Made by a program: the position numbers and the translations under genes. A stretch of DNA of 64,000 bases from Filosporella fistucella. Taxonomy: Eukaryota; Ascomycota; Leotiomycetes; Helotiales. The notes under the pieces were generated by a model, which had not been told where the DNA came from, searched no databases, and saw nothing but the letters and a program-made list of their open reading frames with translations. This document shows positions 46,052 through 57,430 of this stretch, one piece after another. Where the stretch lies: the NCBI GenBank assembly GCA_030077755.1, contig JAQJZZ010000010.1, positions 1,488,001-1,552,000 on the forward strand, given 5' to 3'. The first letter of the stretch is position 1; every line of letters begins with the position of its first letter.

Positions 46052-46888
46052 ATGTTACAACGCAAAACAGTGGGCACCTGGATAACCAAGATGCCATCTT
46101 CTCCAAACTCAATCCATGGCCACAGACATCGACGCTGCCCTGCATCTAATCTCGACGCGGGATTCGCAGACAACTTCGTTCAAGGAAGGCAAAATGCGGT
46201 GTGGCTTGCTGAAATAGTCACAGAGTATTCTCAAAGGCGTGGGAAAGCACTGACTCCGCTTCAGAAAGTTGCAGTCCTCCGTTTCCATAATGATCCGATC
46301 CACAACATATTCAAGGAAGAGACATCTGACAGCGACTTGGCTGTTATAGAAGCATACTTTCGTTTATTCGATGAGTTGTTCTTCTTTGGCTCCCTCGAAT
46401 CTCGGTGCACCATTAACCTGTCCCCGATAGGGATCCAGGAAACCAACTTACACGGCGAATGCAGGAGAATTAAGAATGGCTCGGAGATGGTCAAATGGGA
46501 GATCATCATGTACCTCTTTGATGGGCCCAAGTCAACATGTAGCCGCTACCATAGAATGAAGGGCTATATCGAAACTCTACTCCACGAAATGCTCCATGGC
46601 TTCTTACAACTATGGTCTTGTGCTGACGTCAAGTGTACAAAAGAATTTTGGGCCCTAGGGACTACAGGCCATGGGAAAGCATGGCAAGACGCAGCATTTG
46701 CTCTCGAGATGGCGGTGCAAGACAAGAACTTCTTGAATCTAGACTTGAAGCTTGATAGAATTGGGGGATTGAACCACGAATTGTTCAAAAACAAGATGCG
46801 AGCATCCAAGAAAGAAGATCTGAAGAGGTGGAAGATGGCCAAAAAAGATGTCTGGAAACAGCTACGCCTTTTTCGAAAGTATTCATAG
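46052..46888 (+). CDS. SprT-like zinc metalloprotease-domain protein
   Basis: Intronless gene of 278 residues. The zinc site is HEMLH (His 178, Glu 179, His 182) in YIETLLHEMLHGFLQLWSC, with a third ligand in TTGHGKAWQ (His 207), the pattern of SprT/Spartan-like domains that cut DNA-crosslinked proteins in nuclear members. AVIEAYFRLFDELFFFGSLESRCTINLSP is the typical entry to the fold. No PCNA- or ubiquitin-binding motifs are evident, so it is a minimal SprT-like protein of the type common in ascomycetes; the nuclear DNA-repair role is an inference. MPSSPNS (residue 14) is an alternative start. Confidence 0.85.
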   Translation: MLQRKTVGTWITKMPSSPNSIHGHRHRRCPASNLDAGFADNFVQGRQNAVWLAEIVTEYSQRRGKALTPLQKVAVLRFHNDPIHNIFKEETSDSDLAVIEAYFRLFDELFFFGSLESRCTINLSPIGIQETNLHGECRRIKNGSEMVKWEIIMYLFDGPKSTCSRYHRMKGYIETLLHEMLHGFLQLWSCADVKCTKEFWALGTTGHGKAWQDAAFALEMAVQDKNFLNLDLKLDRIGGLNHELFKNKMRASKKEDLKRWKMAKKDVWKQLRLFRKYS

Positions 46889-47426
46889 CACTTCGGAAGA
46901 TAGGAAATTGTTATGTACTAGGGAAGACTCGATGTTTAATTGGGATTGGCAACTGAGATTGAATGACCTTTTACTGCGCAGTAACATGTTGACTTGAACC
47001 CGTGATTCATAAGCAAGTATAATATGTGCCATGATTATGCGATCTCTGCATGCGAGGCAAGTTTGGCCGATGTGATCAAACTGCTCGAGATACTGCAATA
47101 TAAACACTGCTGACCATATTCTTGAATAGAATCCCTTAGGACAAATGCACAGAGGCCAGACTTCCACTTTGAGCGCCACGGCCGCAAAATCTTGCTATCA
47201 AAAATATATCTGACCGAAGCTTCTGCGAGGCAACATCTGAAGGAACATGAGTAACATGAAAATGAGGCAGAGCTTAGCTGTACGTCAAGAATAATCTGCC
47301 TCTCTAATATCCAAACGCAAAAGATCAAAATAAGAACAAGCAGCAGACGAATACTCAGCTACTGGTCTCCGAGCCAGTGTAAACACAGAAATACATTGGT
47401 ATTGTACAAGCTCTAACACAATATCT
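46889..47426. other. 3' intergenic space between convergent genes
   Basis: About 540 bp between the SprT-like stop and the bL28m stop. Open frames on the minus strand here are short and lack features. Confidence 0.5.
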
Positions 47427-48110
47427 TTACAGAGACACTTTCCCTTGTGACGCAGGTTGTTCTTCCATGAATTCGGGCTCAGCCAATGCACCCTCCGCTT
47501 CATCCACTACCTGTATAGGCTCCCCCTTAGCCAGGACCTGATCAAATTGTGCGATCTCATCCGCAACCTGCTGCTCAGTTGCCACCTCTCCACTGGAACC
47601 AACCAGTATATCATTCTGTGGCAGTAGGCCCAATTGTTCCCTTTGCAATCTGTATCGTTCCTTTACTCTCTCAGTCTGCATCAACCGCCATCTCAGCTTC
47701 CATCCACCCATTCCCAGCTCCTTTATCCTCGAAGCCTTTTCCCCCAGCAGATACTCGTCCAGTCCACCAACTTTGTCAACAGTCCTCAGTACCCTCGTTG
47801 TAATCCTCACTCGTACGTAGGTCTGCAGTGCGTCACTCCATAACCTCTTTGAGTGTACGTTCGGTCGCCAGTATCTTCTTGTCTTTATCTCGTTCTTTTC
47901 TGAGACAATGTTTCCAAATCGGATCTTTTGCTTGCCATATAGACCGAAATTGGATTGCTTGTAGAATTGAGAGGGTCCATAGGGATATTCTGGCACAGCA
48001 CTGTGCTCGAACTCGAGGCGTTGCTTAGTTGATTTGGCAAGAGATCGTGCGCTACAGGAGAAAAGGCGGAGCTTGGTGAGAGATGGGTGAGAGGGGATGA
48101 GGAGAGGCAT
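47427..48110 (-). CDS. MRPL24: Mitochondrial large-subunit ribosomal protein bL28m
   Basis: 227-residue intronless protein; the ATG at 48110 gives a basic presequence MPLLIPSHPSLTKLRLFSCSARSLAK typical of mitochondrial import. The bL28 core is YGKQKIRFGNIVSEKNEIKTRRYWRPNVHSKRLWSDAL followed by VRVRITTRVLRTVDKVGGLDEYLLG, as in the yeast Mrpl24 protein. The C-terminal 80 residues are a fungal extension, charged and helical. An upstream in-frame ATG at 48245 would add a hydrophobic, less presequence-like stretch and is not used. Confidence 0.92.
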   Translation of the reverse strand: MPLLIPSHPSLTKLRLFSCSARSLAKSTKQRLEFEHSAVPEYPYGPSQFYKQSNFGLYGKQKIRFGNIVSEKNEIKTRRYWRPNVHSKRLWSDALQTYVRVRITTRVLRTVDKVGGLDEYLLGEKASRIKELGMGGWKLRWRLMQTERVKERYRLQREQLGLLPQNDILVGSSGEVATEQQVADEIAQFDQVLAKGEPIQVVDEAEGALAEPEFMEEQPASQGKVSL

Positions 48111-49290
48111 TTTTTCGACTAAGGATTGGTGAACTCCACGACGAGAACCACACGAGACTAGGATTCCGGCCCAGATAGCTGTCCGTGGCGAGGACAGGAG
48201 GAGGAGGATAGAACTCAGGTCGATTAAGCGGAGGAAAGTGGGCAATTTTTGATTACTGGTCCGATAAAGATGTTGCTGAGGCTACAACATCGAAATGTTT
48301 TTTCGAATGCGGTTAGCGCCAGAAGGGGTGAAGATTCACGTGACTAACCACTTATGTGCATCCAGCCCATGAAACCCAACTAGATCCTGTGCTTCCAGGT
48401 GTGGAGTCATCTTTTCTCTGCTAGTATCCCTTTAACAATGCTACAAATTCCTAATTCTGAAGAAGTTTGCACCCAGCCGAATTGACAGCACACATGAAAG
48501 TGCCTATCTAGGTACTGCCTGCATCGCAGGGAATGCTCTTTCGTCGGAATATATCAGAGTCGCATTTCGCTCCATCTCCACAACCTAGGTCATGGACAAC
48601 CGGAACATCTCATATCTTCCCTAACGATTTGAGTTTTACGCTTACTGGTAACAATTGACACTCTAAGCAGTTGCAGAATCATGTCGGAATCAGATTTGTC
48701 ACTCCACGACAAATTTGTTTTTGAGAATACTTTTTAAAGATATCGACTGTTCCAAGCAATACGAGTGCATCATGAGAATTTGATTCAGACGGGAAGCGAG
48801 CTCCTCTCACCCCGTTTTGAACCCTGCATTTGCTTCGAAGGGACTACATGAGGTTTGTCAAATCGACTGTTTTGTTCAACAGCTCTCATAGCAACTTGAT
48901 TCCCATGTAAGGTGGTCGGGTCAAATTTCGTGTTTATGACCCACTCGACCTGCTTTTCATCAACTTTGCACGATTTCAGAATCTTGGTGGTTCACCCTCA
49001 TTCTCTCCCGTATGGTTCGGAGAATTCTGTTTATGCTCGGGTGATTTTCTAGCGAGATCACCGGTGCTTTCCTCATATTAGCACAACAATTTACGCCGGT
49101 TACTGTTTTTGCATTGGAAAATCATCCCGCCTCCTTATATGCGAGGGGCTCAAGGCACTCGCTTTCTTCCCCAGTCTTCCCCGCAATATCAGGGAGGATG
49201 GATATAATAACTTTATCAAGCTGTACTTGAAGAGTTCTCCCTCAGCCTCTGCTGTTCGTTCTTCCTCCCTGACTTCTCATACTTCACGCT
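48111..49290. promoter_or_regulatory. Divergent promoter region of bL28m and polygalacturonase genes
   Basis: 1.18 kb between divergent starts. A TATA candidate for the rightward gene is listed separately. The rest is unremarkable; no open frame was supported. Confidence 0.45.
49203..49210 (+). promoter_or_regulatory. TATA box candidate of the polygalacturonase gene
   Basis: TATAATAA lies 81 nt upstream of the ATG at 49291, followed by a pyrimidine-rich leader. Confidence 0.35.
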
Positions 49291-50750
49291 ATGTACTTCT
49301 CCCGGTTGACATCCGGATTACAGGCAATCAGCCTGCTGTCTCTTCTGTGCTCCGTAGTCAGTGGCCTTTCATTTGGTCCCATCGGACCCACGACGCACAA
49401 GACGTGCACCGTGAGACCTAACCTAAATGGCTCAGATGATGCCCCGGCGATAATCAGAGCGTTCCAGGATTGTGGCAAAAATGGTAGAGTCGTATTTCTT
49501 AACCAAACTTATCATGTCAATAGTGTCATGAACACAACAGGTCTTGAAAATTGCGACATTGATATATCCGGAATTTTGATTGTAAAGCTACGACGACTTT
49601 CTGCGATGATAACTCGCTGACACGAATAGTGGTCTACAAACATCACATATTGGCTCAATCATTCTTTACCTCTGGGATACCAGAATCAGACTTCAGCTTG
49701 GTGGCTTGGTGGGAACAATATCAGAGTCAGAGGATTTGGCTATGGCACACTTGATGGGAACGGGCAGACTTGGTACGATTTTGTCAAAGGCCAATCTAAT
49801 TATCCTAATCGGCCACATGCAATCACAATTTGGAACACCACCAACTCTATCATTGAAGGGATAAGGCTCGTCCAAAGCCAGATGTGGTCTGTTATAAACC
49901 CTTGGATTAGCTTCATATGATCTGACTTCTCCATAGGTCTATGACCGTCCTTCGCAGCTCTCAAGTTCTACTCCGGGATATCTACGTCAATAGCACTTCC
50001 CACTCCGGCAACCCAGCGCGCAATACAGACGGAGTTGATACTTTATTTAGTGACAACATTCACTTTGATCGCTGGACTGTGGTCAACGGCGATGACAGCA
50101 TCTCGATGAAAGCTAACAGCACTAATATTCTCATCACAAATTGCACTTTCTACAATGGACTTGGAGTTGCCCTTGGGAGTATCGGACAATACAAAGATCA
50201 ATACGAGATCCTGGAAAACATAACAGCTAGAGATGTAGTTTGCAAAAACACTTTGCATGCTGGTTATGTGAAAACATGGACGGGGCAGCAAGTAGGGTAT
50301 CCACCAAATGGAGGTGGTGGAGGCTTTGGATGAAAGTACTGCGGTGTCTCAAGAGGCTGAAATAGCTAATGCTTTGCAGATGCCAGAAACATCACTTTCC
50401 AGAATTTCACAATCTCTACAATGAGAGGCGCACCATTCTCTATCACTCAATGCACAACCTTCAGTGGCGTTGCTGGCGACTGCAATAGTATGCCCCAGAA
50501 TCTATCTATATGCCTCATACCTTTGCTAATTCGAGTAGCCTCTGAATTTCAGATTGACGGTATTCAGATAGAAGATATCAAGGGTACTACCAATGCCAAC
50601 CCAATCGCCAGTTATAAATGTAGCGGTGCAGCCCCATGTAAGAACATTGCCATGACAGGTGTGGATATCACACTGGTGAACGGGACTGTGGCATCAGGTT
50701 GGAGTTGCGCACACGTCGAGGAAACTTTTGGTTTCAGCTGCTCAACCTGA
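49291..50750 (+). CDS. Secreted exopolygalacturonase (GH28)
   Basis: Pectin-degrading enzyme of about 414 residues releasing galacturonate from chain ends. Exons 49291-49581, 49630-49886, 49937-50313 (or 50316), 50380-50487 and 50539-50750. Introns 1, 2 and 4 are 48, 50 and 51 bp; the fourth (GTATGC...GAGTAG) is a stop-free multiple of three. Signal peptide to about residue 25. GH28 residues: RNTDG (Asp 214), NGDDS (Asp 235, 236), and GVALGSIGQY in place of the endo-type GHG, as in exo-enzymes, then YVKTWTG. After the Gly run (GYPPNGGGGGFG) the frame meets TGA at 50331 and no GT follows at the expected junction; an upstream weak GT inside the Gly codons (50314 or 50317) rescues the frame. A one-base loss at the donor is suspected, so the gene may be impaired. 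Confidence 0.85.
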
Positions 50751-50827
50751 TTTGACTGAAATACGATATGGTGTTAAAACGCGGAGACATGGAATGCAAG
50801 ATAAGCTGCCAATAGTGAAATATACTC

Positions 50828-50833
50828 AATAAA
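50828..50833 (+). terminator. AATAAA polyadenylation-signal candidate, polygalacturonase gene
   Basis: AATAAA occurs 78 nt after the stop codon. Confidence 0.4.
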
Positions 50834-51210
50834 GATGTGCCCACAGCCTGCTATGTCGCACCTCAGCTACAACCATTTTCAGTCCTCCAAAACAAATACT
50901 GTGACTGCTCTTACTCCAATCGGTGTTCCCTCTTCCAGCCCCGCCTTCCTTTCACCTTCACTATCTAGCGGCTGCCTACACAAAGTACCTTCGGGCGTAC
51001 TTAAGGCGCACACTATTTGAGCATGTCGCCCCATAGGATGAACCTCTTGAAACCCGTACATCTTTTCCTTATTCAAGGCATGAAGCTCCGAACTGTAAGT
51101 TTCAACTTGAACAATCTGGAAACAACTCCGATATCAATCTGAACGAAGCCTTGCAATTATTCTAGTCCAAGTTTCCTACGAACGGCCAGAACAGCCTATA
51201 CACAACCAAA
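50834..51210. other. Intergenic between same-strand genes
   Basis: About 380 bp after the polygalacturonase 3' end, including the promoter of the F-box-like gene. No further feature. Confidence 0.45.
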
Positions 51211-51969
51211 ATGGCCAAAAATTCAGAAATACCAGCGCCTCCCACCGCATCCTCAGCACAAACACAAGCCCTTTCAATCCCCGAGATCATAAAAACCATC
51301 CTCCTCTCCCTCCCAATCCGTGACCTCCTCGTCAACGCCCAGCTCGTAAGCTGGGATTGGAACACACTCATCAAAACCTCCACCTCAATCCAGCAAGCTC
51401 TCTTCTTCCGTCCTCTCCTTGAACCAGAAGCTTCCAACACCATTCCAAGATTCAATCCTCTCCTCCTTCAAGCCTTCCCACTCTGGTTCGTACCAGATCC
51501 TAAACGCCATCAAATCGCAAATAGTAGCCATTTCAAAGAGCTGGAGTGGAATTCTAGCGATAGGAAAAGCGCTTCTTATTCTAGAAAAGAAGCTAGTTGG
51601 CGGAAGATGCTTCCTGTGCAGCCAGCTGTCAAATCACTGGAAATTGTTCAAAGCCTGCGTCACAGATTAGGAGGGAGCAAGGAGAGGGGTCAGTGCGAAT
51701 TTGAGGATGGGATTCGAATGGGTGTCTTGTACGATTTTGGGACGACGACTATTGAAAAACCACTTTCAAATTTTGCTTTGAAGTGGAACATGGTTCATGG
51801 GTTCGGGAGTGCTGACGATGGGCAACCTAGTCTGGCTGAAGATATAAGTAAAGTTACGATGACGACGTTTCGTTATAAGACGTGCTTCACCTTACGTGGT
51901 GATGTCGTTGCACCGCATTTTCGAAGTGAGGGTCACGAGGACCTTGATATAAAGTTTGAAGCGATATGA
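51211..51969 (+). CDS. F-box-like protein
   Basis: 252-residue intronless frame. The N-terminal 25-75 region fits a fungal F-box: LSIPEIIKTILLSLPIRDLLVNAQLVSWDWNTLIKTS followed by QQALFFRPLLEPEAS, an arrangement typical of the large ascomycete F-box-like family that recruits targets to SCF ubiquitin ligases. The remaining 170 residues are a poorly conserved-looking C-terminal region (QPAVKSLEIVQSLRHRLGG, DGIRMGVLYDFGTTTI). The target cannot be predicted. Confidence 0.78.
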   Translation: MAKNSEIPAPPTASSAQTQALSIPEIIKTILLSLPIRDLLVNAQLVSWDWNTLIKTSTSIQQALFFRPLLEPEASNTIPRFNPLLLQAFPLWFVPDPKRHQIANSSHFKELEWNSSDRKSASYSRKEASWRKMLPVQPAVKSLEIVQSLRHRLGGSKERGQCEFEDGIRMGVLYDFGTTTIEKPLSNFALKWNMVHGFGSADDGQPSLAEDISKVTMTTFRYKTCFTLRGDVVAPHFRSEGHEDLDIKFEAI

Positions 51970-52166
51970 GTCCGCAGCTATCCAACACCGCGTAGCTATC
52001 AGATTATTCAAGAATGAACCTTATGCAGAGAAATTTGCTCGAAGTACTAGACTCAAGAATCTGATATCAATAGCTTGCGGATGAGTTCATAAACGCAAAA
52101 GCTGACTATGAGTGGTAATGATAGACACAAGATGAGAATAAATCTTGATCAAGGTCTCTTCTATTA

Positions 52167-54457
52167 TCAAAGCTCAAATTCGGTCCAATCCATGTTCAGA
52201 TCATTGCCAACAAAGTTGAATGGGTCGAGCACTCCAAACGCAGTCTCATCACCATCCCCATACCCATACCAGGGAGCTGACAATGGAAAGGCCTGAATAT
52301 CTTGGTGCATTGTTTCGGACATCGTCTGATTCTTGAAAGACTGAGATCGCGATGGATTAGGAAGTCTAGTATCCACCAGCGAGGAGGGGCCATTCAGGGT
52401 CAGTCGAATTGCGTGCGAGACTCGCCGTGCGTCTCTACACTTCATCGCGTCTCCTGAACAAACAGTTTGCGCTCTTTCAAGCAACTCAACTACTTGCTTC
52501 TCCGCTCTAGTGTCGATCAAGGGATTTGGCAGAGTGAGTTTGCGATTCGTGTGCACCGCAAGGCCTGAGTCACGTTCAGCGAAGAGTTTGTGCAGTGGGG
52601 GAAGTTCCAAGATAAGTCATCGCAGAACATGAAGAAATACTCATAACTGAAACACACGCATAGTGCTATCTGAAACTTACAGAGAACCATGACTCCCAGA
52701 AGAAAGTCGTTCACAGTGAAGTTATTCATCATCCACCGAACCATGAAAAGCTGTCCACCGGTAGAAAACTCATCGTACATGTTGAGAAACTGACCGACGA
52801 GACGGGTACCGGCTTCAACACAAACTGTGGTGCTGTAATGATTCCCACGAGCCATGTACTTCAATGAGTTAGTTTTTTAGCTGAGCGGAACCGACCATAA
52901 TTCGTCACAGCGTTCCGGCACCCATGTGGAAGGGAATTGTGAAATGAGCGAAACTCTTACCTTACGGTGTAAGACGCATAAACTCTTCGAATGAATAAAA
53001 TCGATATATAGCCTTGTCATGATAAGGAATGGAGAATCTGCAAGCGATTCGGATAGCTCCTTTGTTCGGAGGACGTCAGGAATCGTGTCTATCGTAGCTC
53101 GAACTTCGAAATCAAGCTCGAGGATCTCGGAATCGGTGATTGCTTTGAATGAGAGCGCAGTCTGACATATCTTGCTGAAGCTTGTCATTTGTTTCTCCTT
53201 GAATATAAACCACAACAATCTAGTAGCCTCATCTTCTGGCCGAGAATCCGGCAAAACCTCCGTATCGACATCAAAATCGGAGTCTAGCAGATTCCGAGGT
53301 GATTTCGTGTCGCAATCGTCAAGACGAATATTGCTTGGGATTCCGAGTTGAAATGAGATCATCATGTCCATTTGCTTACAAGATGCCCAGAATCGTCTCC
53401 GCATTTCGCCTTCAAAGACTGTGAAAGTCCCGAATACGTCTGGATCCCTGTGGTATCCAAGCTCATATGCCATACGGATGACCATCCCAAGAATAGCTCC
53501 AGCTTCCCGAGACGGATCGAGACTTCTCAAATGTTTGCAGTGCGCGTACAATGCCAATGCCTCAACTCCGAGGGCGGACGGACGGTGGTAGTCACCGAGT
53601 ACGAGGCAATGTGCAGCAGCTGTGTGGAGCTCAAAGCGTCTGCGGATGAGAGTATCTTGTGCGGTGGGTGATGATTCTAAAGCTCCTCCTACGAAAGAAG
53701 CTAGATTGCAGATGGAAAAGAGAGTAGACAGCCATAGAGGACTGACGCTTTCCTTGTCTTCCCAGAACGCGCGATATTGGCGTTGGAAGTAAAAAGTATG
53801 AATGAATGGAATAATGAAGGTCTCCCCTTGAAAGAAGAGGGCCAGAAATCTATCTACCTCAACCTTGGGAGGGAGATATCGCGAGATGATTAGTTGTAGA
53901 GAGAAGGTAGTGGGTGATCCGAAAATTACTTCGTTACTTGAACGACCAGGCTCTATCTCGAACAAATCTGTTGCCTCAGTCGCTCGTAGTGAGCTACCCA
54001 GGACTGTTTTGAGCTCGTGTATATCGTCCAAAATAGAGCTCCAATGAGTGGACCCAACATAGCCAGATCCCACAGGAGTTCCGGATTCAGAGCGACTCTC
54101 GGTGAGTACTCCTGGAAGTCCCTGCGGCTCTGTGGGCACGATTATTGTAGAGCCTGGAGTAGAAATTCCAAGCGCAGGTGACGTTTGATTCTTCATTAAT
54201 TCCTTGACCATCGATTCCAGTCGAGCCAGTTTGTCTCCCGCGGTATCTGCATTGTGAGATACGGGCGGCTGGCGATACGAACATGTGGCAGCAATTTGTC
54301 TCTTGACGCAACTATTACACGGCTCAGCCCGATCACACCGGATTTTGGACTTTTGGCACTGGCTGCATGATAATCGTGGCCGCTTCACGACTTTTGATAC
54401 TGGAGCATCGATTCTGTTCGCACGAAACTTGCTGGTGAAGCTTGAAAAATCCGCCAT
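52167..54457 (-). CDS. Zn2Cys6 transcription factor
   Basis: Nuclear regulator of 690 residues. Exons 54457-52961, 52858-52681 and 52564-52167. Introns: 102 bp (GTAAGA...TTGAAG) joining LHRK to YMARGNHYS, and 116 bp (GTAAGT...ACTCAG) joining VMVLC to LAVHTNRK. The binuclear cluster at residues 31-59 is C-x2-C-x6-C-x5-C-x2-C-x8-C (CSQCQKSKIRCDRAEPC), with a short coiled linker (KLARLESMVKELM). The fungal-specific factor domain spans about 200-430 (HTAAAHCLVLGDYHRPSALGVEALALYAHC, MIRMAYELGYHRDPD, MRRRFWASCKQMDMMISFQLGIPSNI). The start at 54457 (MADFSSFTSKF) was chosen over an upstream in-frame ATG because it leads directly to the cluster. Targets are unknown; the nearby polygalacturonase is a possible but unsupported one. 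Confidence 0.93.
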
Positions 54458-55437
54458 TCCCAGAATCCGTCCATGGTATTCAGACACCTGTCCGAATAAT
54501 TGTATATGGAAGGAAAGCCAAGGACGCGATACAGTGATTGCGTAGGAACCCGTTACTTTGCAACAGTGAGGCACTATAATGTAGGAAGGTAGATTGCGAT
54601 GAAAGAAGCGGCAAGACCATGGGTGGAGTTCTCTGGACCAAGGTCACATGATTGCCTTATTTGACCCGGGCTTACTCGAAGTGGCGGAATGGTAGGGAAT
54701 TCGATAGAGGCTTATTATATTCTGGATAAAGTTTGATTACACAAACTATACTTATATATAGTAGCGAATGTTCCTATGCATCTAAAGTTCTCACCAGGAG
54801 TACATGATAATCCTATAATTGACACAACTTCACGGGTTATGGAGAATTATCAGCACTTAGTAACGGAATCTACTATCATGAGGGCAGGAAGGCAGGGTTG
54901 CTCCTCGGGATAAGAGAAGTATCAAAACCGAACCACTCTCTTCTATTTTGTTCCCTGCCTGGAGTCTCTTGCATGTGCAAAGCCCAATCTATGTATCTAT
55001 AAAGACCACAATATCTTGTGTCTCCTGTTCAAACCAAATGTCCTTTGGCTTCCCTCAGATCACTTTTGTTCCTTTTGTCGACTGTAGGTCCTGTATCTAC
55101 TCCATACAGAAGCGCACTTTCAATATGGTAAATTTTCTCTGTTCATAAACGTGGCGTCATTTGCACACTCTTACTTCTACCCGCACCCATTTGCGGCCTG
55201 TGATACCATGATGAATGTTGATGATATTCTGAGGCGAAGCATCGGGGTGGCATTTCATCTGGAGCTGGGCAGGTGCTGGAACCGTACTATGTACACCATC
55301 AACTGATGAAGTTCTTGACGGCCAGTCGCATTGTGTTTTAATATTACCAAAGAGTGGTACTCCTCGAAATGAAATGCATCTCGGAAGGCACAACCTCAGG
55401 GAATCCACGTTCATCGGTAGAACAGTGTTTTTGTGGC
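54458..55437. other. Intergenic, no gene supported
   Basis: About 980 bp upstream of the Zn2Cys6 gene and downstream of the membrane-protein gene, both on the minus strand. Short frames only. Confidence 0.5.
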
Positions 55438-57430
55438 TCATGTCTCCCGGGAGTTATAGCGAGCAGTGGGGACTTCGAGGGTATCTCGTCGCTGTCGTGG
55501 CTTCTTCGTGCCTGTTGCTGCTGATGGAGATGGATCCTCTATCTCGAAAGATATCGCATCAGCCGATGCTGTGCGAAGGTGCGGTTTTGAGGGCATGGTT
55601 GGTGTTGTGAATGATGCCGTATGTGTAGACTCAGGTGATTGTGATAGCGGTGCTTCAAAAAAGTCGGTCCCTGGCATCACAGAAACCATACTGCCTCTGA
55701 AGCTGTTGGCTCTCGAGCTATGCTCGTAAATACTTGGCGTAACATTTCCATCCCTATCTCGCGACTTATTGTATTGTTCTCGGATACGCGGAAGCGCCTT
55801 ATTTCTATGCTCCTCGCCTGGTATCTCTGGGAAGTCATCTGCTCGTCCACGTTTAAACTCGGAATCGTCGAAACGTTTGTCTGCCGCTGTACCAAAATAT
55901 GTTGTAACAGCGATCAATCCTTTGGCGATGCGGCGCCTATAAAAGGCATTCACTACAGGAGATTTTTCACTCAGTATTCGGACGCCGTTTGAAAAGCTTG
56001 GGCGTATGTCTGAGGTAGTAGAGGGAGGCCGGGCTGGAGAGTGCTCAATGTGGCCGGAATCGCCACAATGATCGATTGAAACTTCTGGTTTGTCCTCGTG
56101 TGGGCTAGCTTCCTCTTCCATGGATTTTAACTTCGAAGAAATGAGAAGATAAAGTGATCCTAGAATGGCCAACCCAGTACCAACAAGGGGAGCCCATTGT
56201 CCTAAAAGAAAATCAGTTAGAGGAAGGACCAAGATGTGTAAAACCGACTTACCGACACTGCTGATTGGTTCCGTTTGATAGTCAACCTGTGTGCTGAAGA
56301 AGTTCCTCTCTCCCATGACAAGAATTGCCAACACAGCAGCGCCGAATACAGGGATCTCCACGGCGCTCAGGAACATGCGTACTACCCCATTCACACCTTC
56401 CATCTTCTTCATGGTCGCGCCATTGGTTCCCGAAATCGGCTCATTCAAACGTTCTTCATTAACACGATTCGCTTTCCAATTGATCTCCAAAATTTTGTTC
56501 CACATGAATATCAAAGACAGGATTGCCGGGATACAACATGCTGCAGACAGGAGAGTAGCGGTGTCGAAAGTGAGCTTTTCTGGTGCTGGAATTACGTAGA
56601 TATTATTTGCTGAGCCTTGCCTTAATGCTGAATGCGGGCCATTTTCTATAGAACATGTGAGGTTGCAGGTAATGCCATATGGGAAGTCGCCAGCCCTGGA
56701 AGATATGGGTGCGCCAGAGTCATCGTGCGTACAGCTCACCGCATTGATCCTGAAGAACTCGACCGTCAAACTCAAAAGGCCTTTCTCGAAAGTGAGTACG
56801 TGGGCAATTATGTTTTAGGGAGAATACAAACCAGCAAGAAGTAACAGAGTCCACAGATAAATAATATTCCGACCTGGCTCAAAAAAATACGTGCGAGATA
56901 ATCTGACCGTGACTGGAGCAGTCAGGATGCCGATAGAACAGATCTGGAAGGCGCCATAAACATCCATATCGGCAGCCCCTACAAGAAATTTATTAGTTCC
57001 AAATTGTAGAGAAGATATGCGCAAAGAGGCAGGCACAGATATAGAATAGCCCCACCTTTAACATGAACAGCAGCAAGCACAATTCCGTGCAGGGCAGCAA
57101 CAGCAGGAAACAATAGGGCTCCTGCTAGACAAGCTCTCCTCAGCCACGCAGATTTCCGAGCCAATACACATGCTGCTGTCAAACAGTAGTATCTAAAATG
57201 AGACGGCACTATCAGTACAGCTTTCTTGTGGGTAACGGATGCCTCGAATCGGGCAGCGTCAGCAGCTTAGAGAGGATTCAAATAGGAATAATTTACAAGA
57301 CTCTAGATCCAGGGCCATATTGACCTGACACTGGGAATGCACAAATAACTTGTAAAGTAGGGGATGTTGTGGCATTCCCGCTGCGACTTTCAAGCTGATG
57401 AAATAGCGAGGCTGATGGGATCACTGGCAT
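55438..57430 (-). CDS. Multispanning fungal membrane protein, function unknown
   Basis: Exons proposed: 57430-57325, 57265-57056, 56978-56832, 56780-56253 and 56201-55438, giving about 584 residues. The last intron (56252-56202, GTAAGT...CTAACTGA...TTTTAG) is 51 bp, stop-free and in frame. Introns at 57055-56979 (GTGGGG...TGTAG) and 56831-56781 (GTTTGT...AAAG) join HVKG-AADMDVYGAFQICSIG and LLLAG-LLSLTVEFFR cleanly. The 57324-57266 intron has weak sites (GTCAAT, TAAG); the alternative is a frameshift, since another frame there reads VNYSYLNPL. Several hydrophobic segments (AACLAGALLFPAVAALHGIVLAA-like, LTFDTATLLSAACCIPAILSLIFMW, VFGAAVLAILV, LVGTGLAILGSLYLLIS) predict about seven membrane spans, followed by a 200-residue cytoplasmic Ser/Arg-rich tail. 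The true start may lie in a further 5' exon. No named family is recognised. Confidence 0.7.

Noticed and set aside
52517..52864. Continuous frame through the second intron of the Zn2Cys6 gene
   Set aside because: It ends early and loses the family-like C-terminus; the GTAAGT...ACTCAG intron restores MVLC-LAVHTNRK in frame.
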